The position numbers and the translations under genes were made by a program. The notes beneath the pieces are model-generated. The model searched no databases. It saw only the letters and a list, made by a program, of their open reading frames with translations, and was not told the DNA's origin. From contig BSBN01000213.1 of assembly GCA_027924645.1 (NCBI GenBank), positions 31,622,501 to 31,686,500 of the forward strand: a DNA stretch of 64,000 bases. The letters are read 5' to 3'. Origin of the DNA: Cunninghamia lanceolata. Its lineage: Eukaryota > Streptophyta > Pinopsida > Cupressales > Cupressaceae. This document shows positions 11,658 through 24,067 of the stretch, one piece after another (position 1 is the stretch's first letter; each line of letters begins with the position of its first letter).

Positions 11658-13722
11658 TGTCACTTAGATTTGTACCCTCTGTTGAAGCCTGTTTGCTGCA
11701 ACAATCTAGTGAAACATGGGAGTGATCTCAAGGTGTGGGACCTACAAATGAGACCAAATCTCCAGAGAAGGTTGGTTCCTCTTTTTGAATAGAAGTTTCA
11801 GAGAAAACTATAGACTAAACCTAATCTAACACCACTAGGAAAAGGGAAGAGGGAGAAAACTAAAAAGGGAAAGGTGATACACCAGGTTTAATATGAACAC
11901 CCCATAGAGCTAAGATGTACAAAATAATTTTACACAACTGATGACTCGTAGGTCCTAACAAAGGTAAAAGAAAAGAATGGGATTGCAAGGATATAAACAT
12001 TCACAAGCAACAACTAGTTCTAGATTTACACAAAGCTAAAATAACATGAAAAGACAAAAATAATTAGTATTGTATTGATTATAAGGCAATGTTACAACAA
12101 GACAGGGTTCTGTTTGGAGCACACAATAAAATCCTACAGGTCCTAACAAAGGTAAAAGATAAGAATGGGATTGTAAGGATATAAACATTCATAAGAAATA
12201 ACCATCTTCAGATTTACACAAAGCTAAAATAGCATGAAAAGACAAAAATAACCAGTATTGTATTGATTATAAGGCAAGGTTACAACAAGGTAGGGTTCTA
12301 TTTGGAGCACAAAATAAGACTCTGCGTCCAACCCTTATTACATTCTTTTTCAACTATATATAGCATTTCATTACATTGATAACACAAAAATTTGCATCAC
12401 CCACTCTACAATAAATTCACCATGGGCCTGTCAAAAGATATTTCTGCAAGGGAATATCCACCCATGTTTGTTCTGCAAGACATAAATGTAGAAAATACCC
12501 TAATCTGATCTGCAACAATAAATATGAAAAGATCTAGAGGATGAAGTAGCTAAAGAAAGTATTTGCATTGAATACTAGTACCTGACTCATCCACCTGCAA
12601 TAATAAAAACACCCAACAACCACCTCTAGTTGGAGAGTTGACCTGAACCTATAATCATGGCGACTAGAGAGTAGATGGACATTTTAAAATGTAATGCCCA
12701 CCAAAAGTTTTTGTGTAAAGATTTTACAACACTTTAAAATATTTTAAACTTACTTTAAATATTTTAAAGTACTACATCTATATTACATGCTTTACATTTA
12801 CATTGATTTTCACTTGATTTTGACTTCTGACACTTTGCCTTATTGACAAATCTTGTCTATTGTGAACCTTGGAACTATCTCATCTTTTCTCTTTTTCTTC
12901 CCTTCATCTTTCTTTGTTGGAGACTCTCTCCGCCAATGAACTTTAAAGTTCTCTAACTTCCAACTTTGTCGACTCCTTCACTTAGCACATTTTTTCTCCT
13001 TTTTTGCTCTTTTTCTTTCGCTTTATCTTTCTTATCAACGATTCTTCTCCTATTAGTGAAATAACCTTTTGGCAAACTTTCAATTTGATATCCAACCTAG
13101 CTCTTTTTCTCTCTTTTTCCTCCTTCCTTGTCGGTGACTTGGTCGATCGACAAACCAAGTGTTCACAAACTAGCCACTTTGCCGACAAGGCCTTTTGCAC
13201 TTTATTCTTTCTTGGAAAATCCTGCCTATTTTCCTTTGCTTTGCTTGGTGGGTTTGCCTATCAATGAATTTTCTAATCAGTGAACCAAACGGTTCATGAA
13301 CTTCCCTTTTGTTGATGACTTGTCTCTTTTCTTCTTTTGACTTGTCTTTTGCATTGCTTTTTAGTCAAAAATTCCCACCATCAACGAACTAACAGGTTTG
13401 CGAACCACACATTTCATTGATAAAGGACTTGCCTTTTCTTTTCCTTTTGCCTTAGAGAAATTGCCTTATACCCTGCCTCAACCATTAGAAGAAAAACCTT
13501 CCGCTTTATTGGTGATTTCGTCGATCGGTGAACTTTTTAGTTCGTGAACCTTCAAGTTTGTTGATAAGGGAAAAAAGACCAAGACAAAATAATTAGGAAT
13601 TTTGGGATTTTGGGGGGGACCTTCTTCCATTTAGGGTATCTTAGATTGGATATATTTGATGGAAGAAGTGCATGATTTTCAGGTAGACCATTTTAAGTAT
13701 GGAGGACTAAAATAGGTCAACA
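11658..13722 (-). repeat. E0 right (5') LTR
   Basis: The repeat starts TGTCACTTAG beside the primer-site region and ends GGTCAACA. It matches 925-2636 over most of its length. It is longer than the left copy, partly because of an internal tandem duplication at 11950-12320. The pyrimidine-rich part lies at about 12880-13480. Confidence 0.8.
11950..12320. repeat. Tandem duplication of 188 bp inside one E0 LTR
   Basis: Unit 1 starts at 11950 and unit 2 at 12138, both with AGGTCCTAACAAAGG and both running to the same TTTGGAGCAC landmark. The left E0 LTR has only one copy of this segment, so the duplication probably happened after E0 inserted, or was lost from the left copy. Confidence 0.85.
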
Positions 13723-14690
13723 CGCACCACATAACTGACAAATTAGTTTTAAGGAAAACACAAACAAATTATTAATGGTTAGGCACGTGTATAAGTGGTG
13801 GCATGCCCCCAAATAAAGCAAGTGGCACATCTAGAAGCATTCGTACACGCTAAAAAAAGGAGCAATTTTTTAAAGATTTTTATCAAGAATACAAACGCGC
13901 ACTCTAGAGGGAAATACACCTACAAAAGGCGTTTGACGCTATAAAAATGAGTTTTTAGAGTAAAGGTGCATGACTGAGCCCATTGGCATTCCTATACAAA
14001 GGAAATGGTTATCAGTATAAGAAAACATATAAATTCTACATATTTATGGATGCTAACTAGAATTAGAATAAAGTGTTGTTTGTTTTGAAGAGGCGTGTCT
14101 TTCTTAAGAATAGAAAAGTTATTTATTTAAGATAAGATATCATCCAATTTTTTTTTCTAAAAATTTGAGTCTATTCCATACTTCAGAGGGCAGAAACATT
14201 GTTCAAGTCATTTCTTTTATGCAAAAAAATTGATAAACACCATAGCAATAGCAGAAGTCTCTTGGTTTTTCATATAACAATGAATAAAGAGCAAAATTCC
14301 TTCATACAACAATAGGTACAACAAAGTCTAGAGCAAAAACAACATTCTAGAAAATATTTTTGCAAAATTTCAAATCAGAGACAATAGAATTCCATCACTT
14401 ACAATAGGAATAACATGGTCAATATTACAAAATTGTGGTTTTGTCAGCCTCTGTCAATCCACTAACAACTAGAGGAGGACATTTTTGAAGAAAAACATCA
14501 TAACAACAGTAGAAAAAGGCATTTATTCTTCAAATTCTTCTGATCCTCTTCTCAAAATTGCAAAAAAATAAGTGGAAGAAGGCAAATTTTGTTTTAAATT
14601 AGTAGCATAAAGCATCAAAAGGGAGTTTGAAAAGATAATTCTTCTTTCACAAAATCTAATATTCAACACTTACTTTGCACGTGCCTTCAG
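13723..14690. other. No gene recognised
   Basis: AT-rich sequence right of E0. No motif, LTR terminus or credible frame was identified. It may be the host site of E0 or an older element. Confidence 0.4.
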
Positions 14691-14699
14691 TCCTCATTC

Positions 14700-17450
14700 A
14701 TGAGTACTCCAAGGTGCGGGAAACTAACTTGTGTCATATTTGCTCAAAAGGATTTGACCTTAAATAGAAGTTCAAAGAAGGAAGCAAAGTGGCAAAAATT
14801 TGATAGATTGCAGTCTTCTTTAAGTAGGATCATTTCTAATTTATCTATAAATCTTAGAATTCATTCTAGCTTGCGAAGCACCATGACCCTGAAAAAAGAG
14901 AAATGAGATCCACCAATACACAAGTGATGTGTAGTCTCAAATCTAACAACATCATGCTAACCTTCTTCATACCCCCATTTGAGGAATCACTTGAAGTGGA
15001 TTTAGAAGAGTTTGAAAAGGATTAGGAAAAACATAGTGGAATATCAAAAGAAAATCACCAAGCATTGGATAAATGAGAAGAAAATAGTTTTTCCTAAGAA
15101 TTTGGGGTGAGGTAAGTTCAAAGACAAGTTCGTGATCATGATCATCCTTCTCAACTAGATAACAAGCCAAGAATAGGATTGTATTTTCAGGCCATGGATG
15201 TTCCATCTTATAAGCATCAAATGTAATGGCAATGAACATTTTGATTGGGGCTCCTTGATTGGTGATTGTTTCCACAAGAAATTGAATGAATTTGGGAAAA
15301 CTCATGAGTTCCTAATGACATTGTACCTGATGTATTTGATGGCTCATCATGGCACATTCACAGGGTTCAACATCATTGAGTTATGCCAACATATTCACAT
15401 ATATAGGAACTTTGCTCAGCTACAATATTATGAGCCTCTCAAGCACAATATAAGAGTGGACAACACTTTCCTCATGCACTCAATGTGAGAAATAGAAATC
15501 CAAAGACATAAGAGTTTTTGAAAAGGCAATAGTAGTCATATCTGACTGGGTTCATTCATACATACAATTCTAAATATTTACCTACATTTAAGTATATGGA
15601 TTCACGTCCTACCCTTACATGCTACTGATGTACCTGAGTGGAAAAGTTATTTTAATGAGGTATCTTTGCCAAATCTTTGAAATAAACTTTCTATTAGAGG
15701 GAGGCATAAACCTAGATTAAAATAGCTATGGATTCTAAATCCATTAATGAGGAAATGACCAAATTCAACTTCAAGTTCCTCTATGAAAATCACACTTATG
15801 ACACAAGGGCTTTGTGTGATCAATGTTAGGAAACAATTTTATGCATGTTTCAAAGGTTGAAGACTATTGGGCCAATTATGTAGATGAGTTTGAAGTGTGG
15901 AGAAGGAATTTCAGTCACTTGACAGCTCACCAAGTTGCTATTTTTATTGGAGGATGTAGACAGGATTTCAGATGATGAGGATGATATCTTGTCACCACAA
16001 TTTATAAAAGACAAGATAGAGCAACAACCTTTACCCTTAGTCAAATGGTTGAATAAAGAAGTTTCTTCAAATTAGGAAAGGGCCAATATTATTTTGAAGC
16101 GTAATAAGTTCTTCTTAAGTTCTAAGATGACAAGAAAAATAATGTTTCCCAAGGAGAAAACTCTAGTTATAGACCTGCCAATGGAAAAGAAGCTTCCACC
16201 TCCTTCAAAACCAATGATCAAGATAAAAAGGAGTGAAAAAGATGCAAAGAAGAAAGAGAAGAAAAAGGTAGAATGCAATTCAAATGAAGGAATTTTGAGG
16301 GAAATTCTAGGAAGAGGACTGACATTGCTACACTTATTCAACGTGAGCAGCCTATGTTGACTCATATCCCTCCATTGTTGATTCGAGTCCAAAGGAGGTT
16401 GTATTCACCAACATAATTAGAACATTAGGTGCTATCTCCATTGCAGGATATTTTCCACCCCAAGATAATCCAAAAATAGTTGAAGTAGAAATTCAAGAGG
16501 AAGTTCCTATATGGGTACAAGAGGTAGTTGGGAGAAAGAGGAAAATGCCTTCATATCAAATTAATTTTGACACTCTTGACAAAGTAGGGAGAACCAGTTG
16601 TGAAGAAACCCAAGTGCCAATCCAAGATGACCAAGACTATGAGAGAAAATTTAATCATTGAAATGGTTATTCCTACTAAAGACAAGTCCATCCAAGTTGC
16701 AAAGCCTGTTAATTCTTAGATTGTTAAGATCGATTTGTGGCCAAGTACTCGGCATAGTGACGTTACTATGTTAGAAGTCGTCACATGAAACATTAAGGAA
16801 ACCGTAATCAAGGATGGAGAAGACAAGGTAGCCTTAAAGGCTAAGGTTAAGTAGCTCATGGAATACATTTCTAATCTTCTACAGTTTACTTCAAAGCCTA
16901 CTATGTTTATATCCCAAGTTCTAGACTCCACCCAAGAACAAAAACAATAAGATCACCTAGTCATATATGGGAAGAATTTAGAGAAGTGGCTTGAAGACAT
17001 TTGTGATCGAGGTACCAAAGTGTTAGAAAAATTGTATCAATTGACAACAAATGCAAAGGTCATTATGGGGATCAAGGACATTAAAAAGTGTATGATAGAA
17101 ACACTTCCATCATATGAGAAGAATGTTGAAAAGTTGAAATAAGCAAGTCTATAAAATTGACTAAGAAACAAAAGGACAAGGTGTTTACATGGAAAGAGCA
17201 ATATTCCTTCCTCTTGAGAATTTTAGATGAATATTCATCTATTTTTATTGAGTGGACATATAAATTATTTCAAGTTGAGAAAAACTTCTATTGTGGTACA
17301 AATTCCATGTAAATATACTGATGATGAGAGATTCGTCCAAGACTTGGATGAAGTTTAGGGTGAATTCAGGCAATTAATAAGGGAAATATTTGGCAAGGAT
17401 TGATAAGTAGACAAGAAGCATATTTTGGCAACAATTATGGTCTATTTCCA
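14700..17450 (+). pseudogene. Degenerate plus-strand coding region, unassigned
   Basis: Plus-strand translations keep protein-like composition across several short frames. Examples are 15198-15488 (96 codons), 16094-16360 (a Lys/Pro-rich basic stretch) and the phase through 16380-16660 with IWVQEVVGRKRKMPS. Stops and shifts break it into many pieces. Strong purine bias and Lys/Glu-rich content resemble the gag-like or accessory proteins of non-autonomous plant LTR elements, but I recognise no domain. Minus-strand frames over the same bases are hydrophobic shadows of the Lys-rich strand. Function is unknown. Confidence 0.35.
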
Positions 17451-17859
17451 CAAAGCAAAAATGATTTAGAAGACTTCAAAAAACTAATTTTTGAGGTTGA
17501 GTTTGTCCATCAAGTTGAAACCATGCACAAAGATTCAATATTAGTACCACAATAGATATCAACACCAAGAAATTCCAGTGGAAAGGTTGGGTAGTTTTTT
17601 AGCACTTTATTTTTATCCTGATCAACTATTTGAGAAAGATCTATTTTTGGATTCCCTTTCATGTAGATGTTATCAAATTTTGGATAATATTTTGTTAATA
17701 AATTGTAATAAACATAACTATCAGTTTAGCCGATATGTTGCATGTTTTAGATTGATTTTTAGTGGCTAGGATTAAATCATAATAAAGATTGCATTCATGA
17801 AAAACTATTCCTAGGATAGAAGTAGCAGATAAATTCTTTATTTACTCTCATGCAATTCC

Positions 17860-18060
17860 TTGTAAGCAGTATAAATAAGTGTCTGGTAATTTTCAAGCCT
17901 ACTTATTTGTTGAAATTGTTGTTCACAAAGTTATTGTTCTCACAATTGTTTGTGTTGTGAATTGAGTGTTTTCAATAAACTTAACAAGTTTTGTATTGTT
18001 AAATTTATTGGAAGAAGTGTTGTGGATTTATACACAATCCTTCATACTTAATCCATAAAT
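17860..18060 (+). promoter_or_regulatory. LTR-like promoter and polyadenylation region
   Basis: A TATA-like TATAAATAAG lies at about 17870 and AATAAA at about 17972, spaced as in the U3-R part of an LTR. The stretch follows the degenerate coding region 14700-17450, so it may be its 3' LTR. No matching second copy was found in the window. Confidence 0.35.
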
Positions 18061-19033
18061 TGTGTTTTCATCCTTATGTTTTTCATTAAATTTGCTTTGT
18101 ACAAATTTTTGATTTTTGATCTCTAAATTTAATTGAAAAACATAAACATCTTTAGTCATGTTAGTTTACTTTTTGTAGTAAATAGTTTTATATCAAAAAC
18201 TCTTTATCTAGTGTAGAAATGGTGAAAGTGCTTTGTGCTCTAGACTAAAAAATAAAAAGATAGGTTTTTAAATTCAGTTTGTTTGAAAAGTCTTTTAAAT
18301 TCCGAGTCAAAGGGAGCTACCCCTACTAATTCAAAAAATAGTTTATTGTACATGCTATTCCATTTTGTGTCATATTGAAAGGTGTGAATTAAAACAGTAA
18401 CAATTGCTTCCAAGATTCTCAATACCTATTAAGAGATTTATATCATTTTTCTCTTTCACTATGGGAAAAGACTCAACAGACTCAAATGTCTCTCTAAGAT
18501 TGATCTTATTAAGTGGATAACCTATATGGCTCTTCTAGATGTAAAAAAATGGGTTCTCTATGCCATACTTCTTTTTAATGGGCAATTCAAGTTGTTTAGG
18601 TGACTTATAATATTTTCAATGTGTTTGGTGCCAATTCATTCTATAGAGCTCGAAGCACATGTCTCCTACTTGTATAATATGTTTAACAACCCTTTTTAAC
18701 CATTTCAGTAGTTCTAAAATTTAATACACATTTCTTGAACCTTTATTTGTCTTCATGCCGTCCACCAGACTTCTTTCAGATCACTTTAATTTTTTTTCCA
18801 CCCATGCCTCATTATTTTTCCCTCCTCTGTCTTTTTCATCCAAGGATATCCTTTATTTAATTTTATTTATTACCATATCCATATCATAGGAATGTTAGTA
18901 GTTTAGCATGATACATGAGGTTTATTATATTTGTATTACAATTTAAATCAAATATTTATATTTGTTAAAATATGTATTTAGAATTTAAACAATTATTGTA
19001 TATTTATAATTACATAGCAAGATATCCTTCCAA
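18061..19033. other. No gene recognised
   Basis: AT-rich DNA with no domain, terminus or clear repeat seen on either strand. Confidence 0.4.
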
Positions 19034-20453
19034 GATGGGGTCTTGATTATAATTAAACAAGAAGATGATATCAGTCACATCCTCATTCTAACATCAAACC
19101 ATGGTGTTGAAGATCATTACTTGACTTTAAAATTGAAGTGGGTAGAGGTCTATTCCCTAATCAAACTACAAAAACCTGCACCATCTAGCACCTTGTTATC
19201 GGCAAATCAATCAATATACATATCCACAACAAGGTAGAATGGGTGCCTTCATGGTATGTGACACTTTTTTGCCATCTTAACCACATTTGCTTCCTATCTC
19301 ATTATACTTTATGATATCATGCTATATATTTGACACTTTTAGGATATTGATTCATGTAATGTTGTTAACTTTGCAAAAAAATTCTTTCTACATCTCATGA
19401 TAGCTTTCCTATATTTGCCACTCTTGATGCATTCCTCCTTGAGGATAATGGTGGTGTGTGTATAATAGATATGCATGTTTCTCCTTCACTTACACATGTT
19501 GATAATGCACCTTCTCCCATTCCCAATGATATACTTGTTGATTTGGGATTACCTATCTATGATAATTATTCTAGTAAGAAGCTTTATGATGATTGTACTT
19601 CTATCACTAGTGATGTGTCTGTACATAATAAACCTTGTTTATGTTCACCTTTACATGAGTTTGTTACCCTCCATGTCATTCATCATAGCCCTTTTCTATA
19701 TCTTTTGGTTCATCGTATATTGGTGATATATTGAGTGCAGTGCTAGCTCTTTATCTTCTCATGATGAGGTCAATGGCTCTTTGATCCATGATGATTTGGC
19801 TTATGACACATAGGAGCATGGTGCTAGCTCTTTATCTTCTCATGATGAGGTTGATGACTCTTTGATCCATGATGATTTGGTTTATGACAAACATCCTTTA
19901 AGCACACTATTTGATAGAACCATTTAGTGGAAATGAAGATGTGAAGTTACATGTAAAATCACTTTCATCTTCATATTATGCTCATATACATGATAATGGT
20001 ACATTAAATGAATGCATTTGGTTATGTATTAATTGGACAAGAAAAAGAGTGGTTTAATTCGTGTCATGATTTGTATAAATCACTTCATGCCTTATCATGT
20101 GCTTATATAGATTATTTACGTGTAGCAAGTTAGAACATGCATTTCTTATGATTCTCATATTGCACACTCTAGTGGCCCTTCCTTAGTGGATCCCATGGAT
20201 TTTTCTATGCATCAAGATGATATACCCCTTGTGGATTATTTTTGGGGATTCTTCTTTGGACCCTTTCATGCTCTATTATGATATATCTTTGAACAATTGT
20301 GTACCTTCTATTAGCATTATGGTGTCATTTACCTTGAAAATTCTATGTATATTTTATGTGCTTCCAACACTCTTGGAAAGTGTCCTTGGACACCTAGGGT
20401 GTAATTGGAAGAATTAATTTATAATTTAGATTCCATAGATTCTTGGTATTAAT
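19034..20453 (+). pseudogene. Degenerate plus-strand retroelement-like coding traces
   Basis: Protein-like plus-strand pieces occur at 19043-19237, 19456-19734 and 20217-20417, with an in-frame tandem repeat between the last two. The piece at 19456 has a Ser/Asp-rich, low-complexity character (for example PNDILVDLGLPIYDNYSS). This resembles linker regions of plant Ty3 polyproteins rather than an enzyme core. No protease, RT or integrase motif was seen, so the assignment to a retroelement is inference from composition and surroundings. Confidence 0.3.
19740..19893 (+). repeat. Two 81-bp in-frame tandem repeats
   Basis: Unit 1 (19740-19820) and unit 2 (from 19821) share GTGCTAGCTCTTTATCTTCT and differ at few positions. 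The period is a multiple of three, and both units translate to SSLSSHDEV...SLIHDDL on the plus strand, so the repeat arose in or was kept in a coding frame. Confidence 0.85.
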
Positions 20454-23110
20454 TGTGATAGCGAAAGGTTTTCAAATCATGAAAGCTTATATAAGCACCC
20501 ATTAAACGGTGCAGCTCAAACAAGCATCCACAATCGAACTTATGCAAATTATAATGAAGCTCAGACCAGCTTTACACAACACTTCACCAACGATGAATGT
20601 TAAAAGCATGAGCTAGGAGTTGATCAAATATTCAATACAACATGCATTGCATCAATGAACTACTACTCTACTTCTAATCTACTTAAAAACATCTCTCCAT
20701 TCCATGTAGATACAAGAAACCATGTCATTCCACAAGACAACACTTTAACACCAAGTGAACTCCAATGTCTTTGCATTAATCTTGAGAAATATTTACAACA
20801 ATCTCCAAGTACTCTCAGAAAACTTTGAGAGTCTCTTCCTACTCTACTCCTACAAAACTATATATTATACTAGCTATCTGATGATTTTACAAATGAGGCA
20901 ACAAGGCCTTTATATAGTAGTCTAGAATACAATGAATGGCTTGGATCAATCAGCAAAGCCAATGGACCAGGTGATGCCACCTAAGTAGGCGGTTACAACA
21001 AACTGCTATTTTTAGCATATGAAAGAGAGGCAATGAAGGCATGTTTCCCAAGAAGATAAGGATGAAATGGAATCTTTAGAGCATCTTCCACATGGACGTC
21101 CTCTTTGGCTTCTTGCTTGTTGAATGATACATTGAATGTAGTCATATGATGTGGCTGATCATGATTGGACTGATGATAGGTACATGCCACATAAGTGCCA
21201 CCTTGGCATATTCCCAAATTGTATCATCTATGTGATGTCTTCGATGTGATTGCTTTGAACTTGCATGTTTGGGAATGCTCCTTGTTAATCTTGCCTTGTT
21301 CATTGTAAATAGAATGTATATGATACTTGTAACTCATTTGTCTAACTCTGTGTACTTTCTTGCAGGGTATATGAATGATCTTCCTTGATGCTTCTTCATG
21401 AAGAGTAATGTATATAATGATGATGTTGCTTCCTTCATGTAAGAGTAGATGATGATGATGACATGAAGTAGAGTAGATAATGATGCTTCATTGAGTAGGA
21501 GACTCTTTTGATACTTGAAGATGGTGAGAACTTGAAGCTTGATAGATGGATGAATGTCTTCGACGTAGTAGATGATGAAGTATGCTTGCACTTGATGCAA
21601 TCCCCCAGAGCAGCAACATGATGTCTTTACTTTATGGCAACTTGATACTAGAACCTTGAAGCAATATACTAGCAAGTTGAACTTGAAATGATGATATCTC
21701 CTTTTGAAACGATGCTTGATGACTCCTCTTCTAGCCTTGACCTCTTCAACTCATAATACACCTTCAAACATGAACAAGAAATACATTAAGTCATTAATAA
21801 ATTATAGCATATAAGAATCATTAAAACAAAATCAGAATTTGAAAGACAATCTGCTGCAAAAAAAGTGCTGCTTCCCCTTCTAAAATTCGCCCTTAGAGTG
21901 ATTTGCAATGTGAATGATGTTGAAATGATGAAGGCGCTCCTCTCTATATAGGCAATTTGCCTAGATTAAAGTGCTGGTCAGCTAGGTTTGGGTCAGCCAA
22001 TTTCAAATATTAAATACAATTTTTTAAAATTTTCAAAATTTGAAACCCTTTCACATTTAGGTGCCAAAAATAGTGAAAATATACATGAAGGGCGCCTAGT
22101 TTTTGGAGGTCTTTATTACTGTTTTGAAACATGCATTTTTAAGTGTAAAACCCCAATGATCTTAGGTGCTAAGTTTAGGTGAAATAGGCTGAAATGGGTG
22201 CCTTATCTTAGACAGGTATCTTTTATACTTGGGCGCTGATTTGAGATGAAATGATTTGAAATGGGCGCCTAACTTCATGGTTTGCTGTTTTGCTATTCAA
22301 TAACTTCCATTTCATGCATCCAAACACTTAGAGTTTCAATAGGTGTGCTTCAATACTTAAACCCCTTCAAGCGATGTGCTGAATGCCCCCTTTGATCCTA
22401 GGCGCTCAAACTAGGTGAAACGAGTAAGAAAGTGTGCCTCATTTCTGATGCATACCTTTAGGCGCATTTAAGAGTTGGAATGAATGTGAACTAGAGCCTA
22501 ACTTCATTGGCTAGTTCAAAGGCTTTAAAGTTGATTAACTTATGATTTCCTCCTAGGCACTGAAATGAGGTGGAAATAGTTGAAAATGGCACCTAGACTT
22601 CTTAACTTGTTTTTTATCTTCCTTGTCGTTAGATCATGGTAATTGTTTTCTAACACCTCTCCAAAGTCAGCCACCTTCCAAATTTATAACTTCAAACTGA
22701 TTTCTCCTTAGGTGCCAAAATGGATAGTTTAGACACAAAAATGCGCCTCATTTAATGATAGTCTCAAGCCCCTTACTAGGCGGACTTTGTGATAGGTAAA
22801 GCATAAAATGGCGCCTAGACTCATAATGTGTCTTTTGTGGACTTAGACCAATCTTCAGGATCTTAAGGAGGGAGATATCTCTTTAGGCGCCATGTCTTAT
22901 TTTTGTCAAATTTCAATGCTTAAGGCCTTCTGACAACTTTTTCAAACAAGGCGCCATCTTATGTAAGCTCCTACGCTCATTTTATGTCAAGGTGCAATTT
23001 TGAGGTTGTTTGGATGATGAAAGGCGCCTTGAGCCCTAGGCGCAATTTCGAGGTAGTGCAAATGGAGAAATGCGCCTAAGTTCCTAGAGCAAATTCGCGC
23101 CTAAAACTGA
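20454..23110 (-). repeat. LTR-Y: LTR-like block with GGCGCC motif array
   Basis: On the minus strand a TATA box (CTATATAAAG, 20908-20917) separates a right-hand U3-like part rich in repeated TAGGCGCC/GGCGCCTAG motifs (about 21900-23110) from a left-hand transcribed part. The layout is the same as LTR-X at 31748-34012, although the sequences outside the motifs do not align by eye. The left edge may be TGTGATAGCG at 20454. The right edge near 23110 is uncertain. No partner LTR or target duplication was found. Confidence 0.5.
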
Positions 23111-23456
23111 ATTTCTTATACTATAAATATTTTTCAATATACCTTTCAGGATGTTTGAGATAGGTCTCGGATCCACCGGATTTAACATGCAAATTATAGA
23201 TTTTGAGGGATCCACCAGATTTCAAACTTAGCCAATTTTCAGGATTTCAAGATATCAGACTTAGTCATTTTTCAGGATCTCAAAACATACATCAGGATAT
23301 CAGGACATTAGAGGACTATGGTATCCACCACAAAGCTATAGACTCAATACTACTGACTTCATCATTAAAAGGTGCTAAGACATCATCCAAGACTCAATGC
23401 AAAGCACAAGAGCTCAAAAAAAAGGGGGTCCCCATTTGCAATGGGGCGATGTGTGA
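23111..23456 (+). other. Retroelement tail with purine tract and palindrome
   Basis: Short repeated phrases such as TTTCAGGAT and GGATCCACCRGATTT fill 23160-23300. At 23416-23428 there is an eight-A, five-G purine run, followed at 23430-23446 by the perfect palindrome CCCCATTTGCAATGGGG. A purine run of this kind is how plus-strand synthesis starts next to the 3' LTR of Ty3 elements. No LTR can be paired with it, so this is a candidate only. Confidence 0.4.
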
Positions 23457-24060
23457 TTAGGTCACAACAAGACCCAATTTCCATGAAGGAGCCACCAGAA
23501 AGTCTTGATCGAAAAAATCAGTGATGGGGTCATCCAGATCATCCATAAAAGAAAAAGTGCCATCTGACTCCAAATCCTCCACATCATCCATAACAGGAAC
23601 AATATCCAAAATAAGGGCAGGAAAACGATCAGGAGGATCTGAGGGAACCACCGACTCAGATCTCGAAGCAGAAAAAAACTAACCATGATTGCGCCAAACA
23701 AAATCGGCATCCGGGGACCCCAATTTTCTACTCCACTTCTTAAGGCTGTAGCATCTAGAACCGGGAGGTCTTGGCATAGAGCAATCCCCTATCTTGTGGC
23801 CCAACTCATTGCAGCGGAAGCATCTAAAGGGCAAACCCTCGAATTTTAAAAATTGCACCCATGAACCATGAGAGGAAAGGATTTGAATCGAACCAGGTAG
23901 GGGTTTTGATATGTCCACGAGGGCACAGACCCTTGTGTATCTGTGCGATGCCTTCCCTTCATTGTCTATCTTCACAAAAGACCCAACCTGACAGATCATC
24001 TGCCCAATGAGAGAAGGGTCCCGCATCACCAAGGGAAGGTTATAAACCCTGATCCATTTT
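23457..24060 (-). pseudogene. LINE ORF1-like fragment, DUF4283/CCHC type
   Basis: The minus-strand frame runs from 24060 to a stop at 23457 with a single internal stop at 23679; both halves share one phase. It contains a CCHC zinc knuckle (CFRCNELGHKIGDC at about 23830-23789) following a stretch ending in FLKFEGLPF. That is the pattern of the DUF4283 plus zinc-knuckle region in ORF1 of plant L1 LINEs and related nucleic-acid-binding proteins. The tail is acidic. The N-terminus is cut exactly where the next LTR begins at 24068, so only about 200 codons remain. A domesticated host relative is possible but less likely here. Confidence 0.7.
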
Positions 24061-24067
24061 AAGGGAA

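Larger units (their letters stand above)
925..13722 (-). mobile_element. E0: large non-autonomous LTR retrotransposon with a nested element
   Basis: Two long direct repeats (925-2636 and 11658-13722) flank an internal region read on the minus strand. The internal region holds one long broken frame of unknown function and no recognisable protease, reverse transcriptase or integrase once the nested chromovirus (3222-9685) is set aside. The primer-site region lies just left of the right LTR, so the right copy is the 5' LTR. This fits a large retrotransposon derivative that borrows enzymes in trans. No target duplication was found, because the outer end of the left LTR does not match. Family assignment is inference; the repeat pairing is seen directly. 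Confidence 0.75.

Noticed and set aside
16072..16392. Minus-strand frame with a Phe-rich, membrane-like segment
   Set aside because: It is the complement of a Lys-rich plus-strand stretch and has no signal of its own.
21334..21675. 113-codon minus-strand frame
   Set aside because: Lies in the repetitive GATGATG-rich part of LTR-Y; composition reflects the repeat, and no domain is present.
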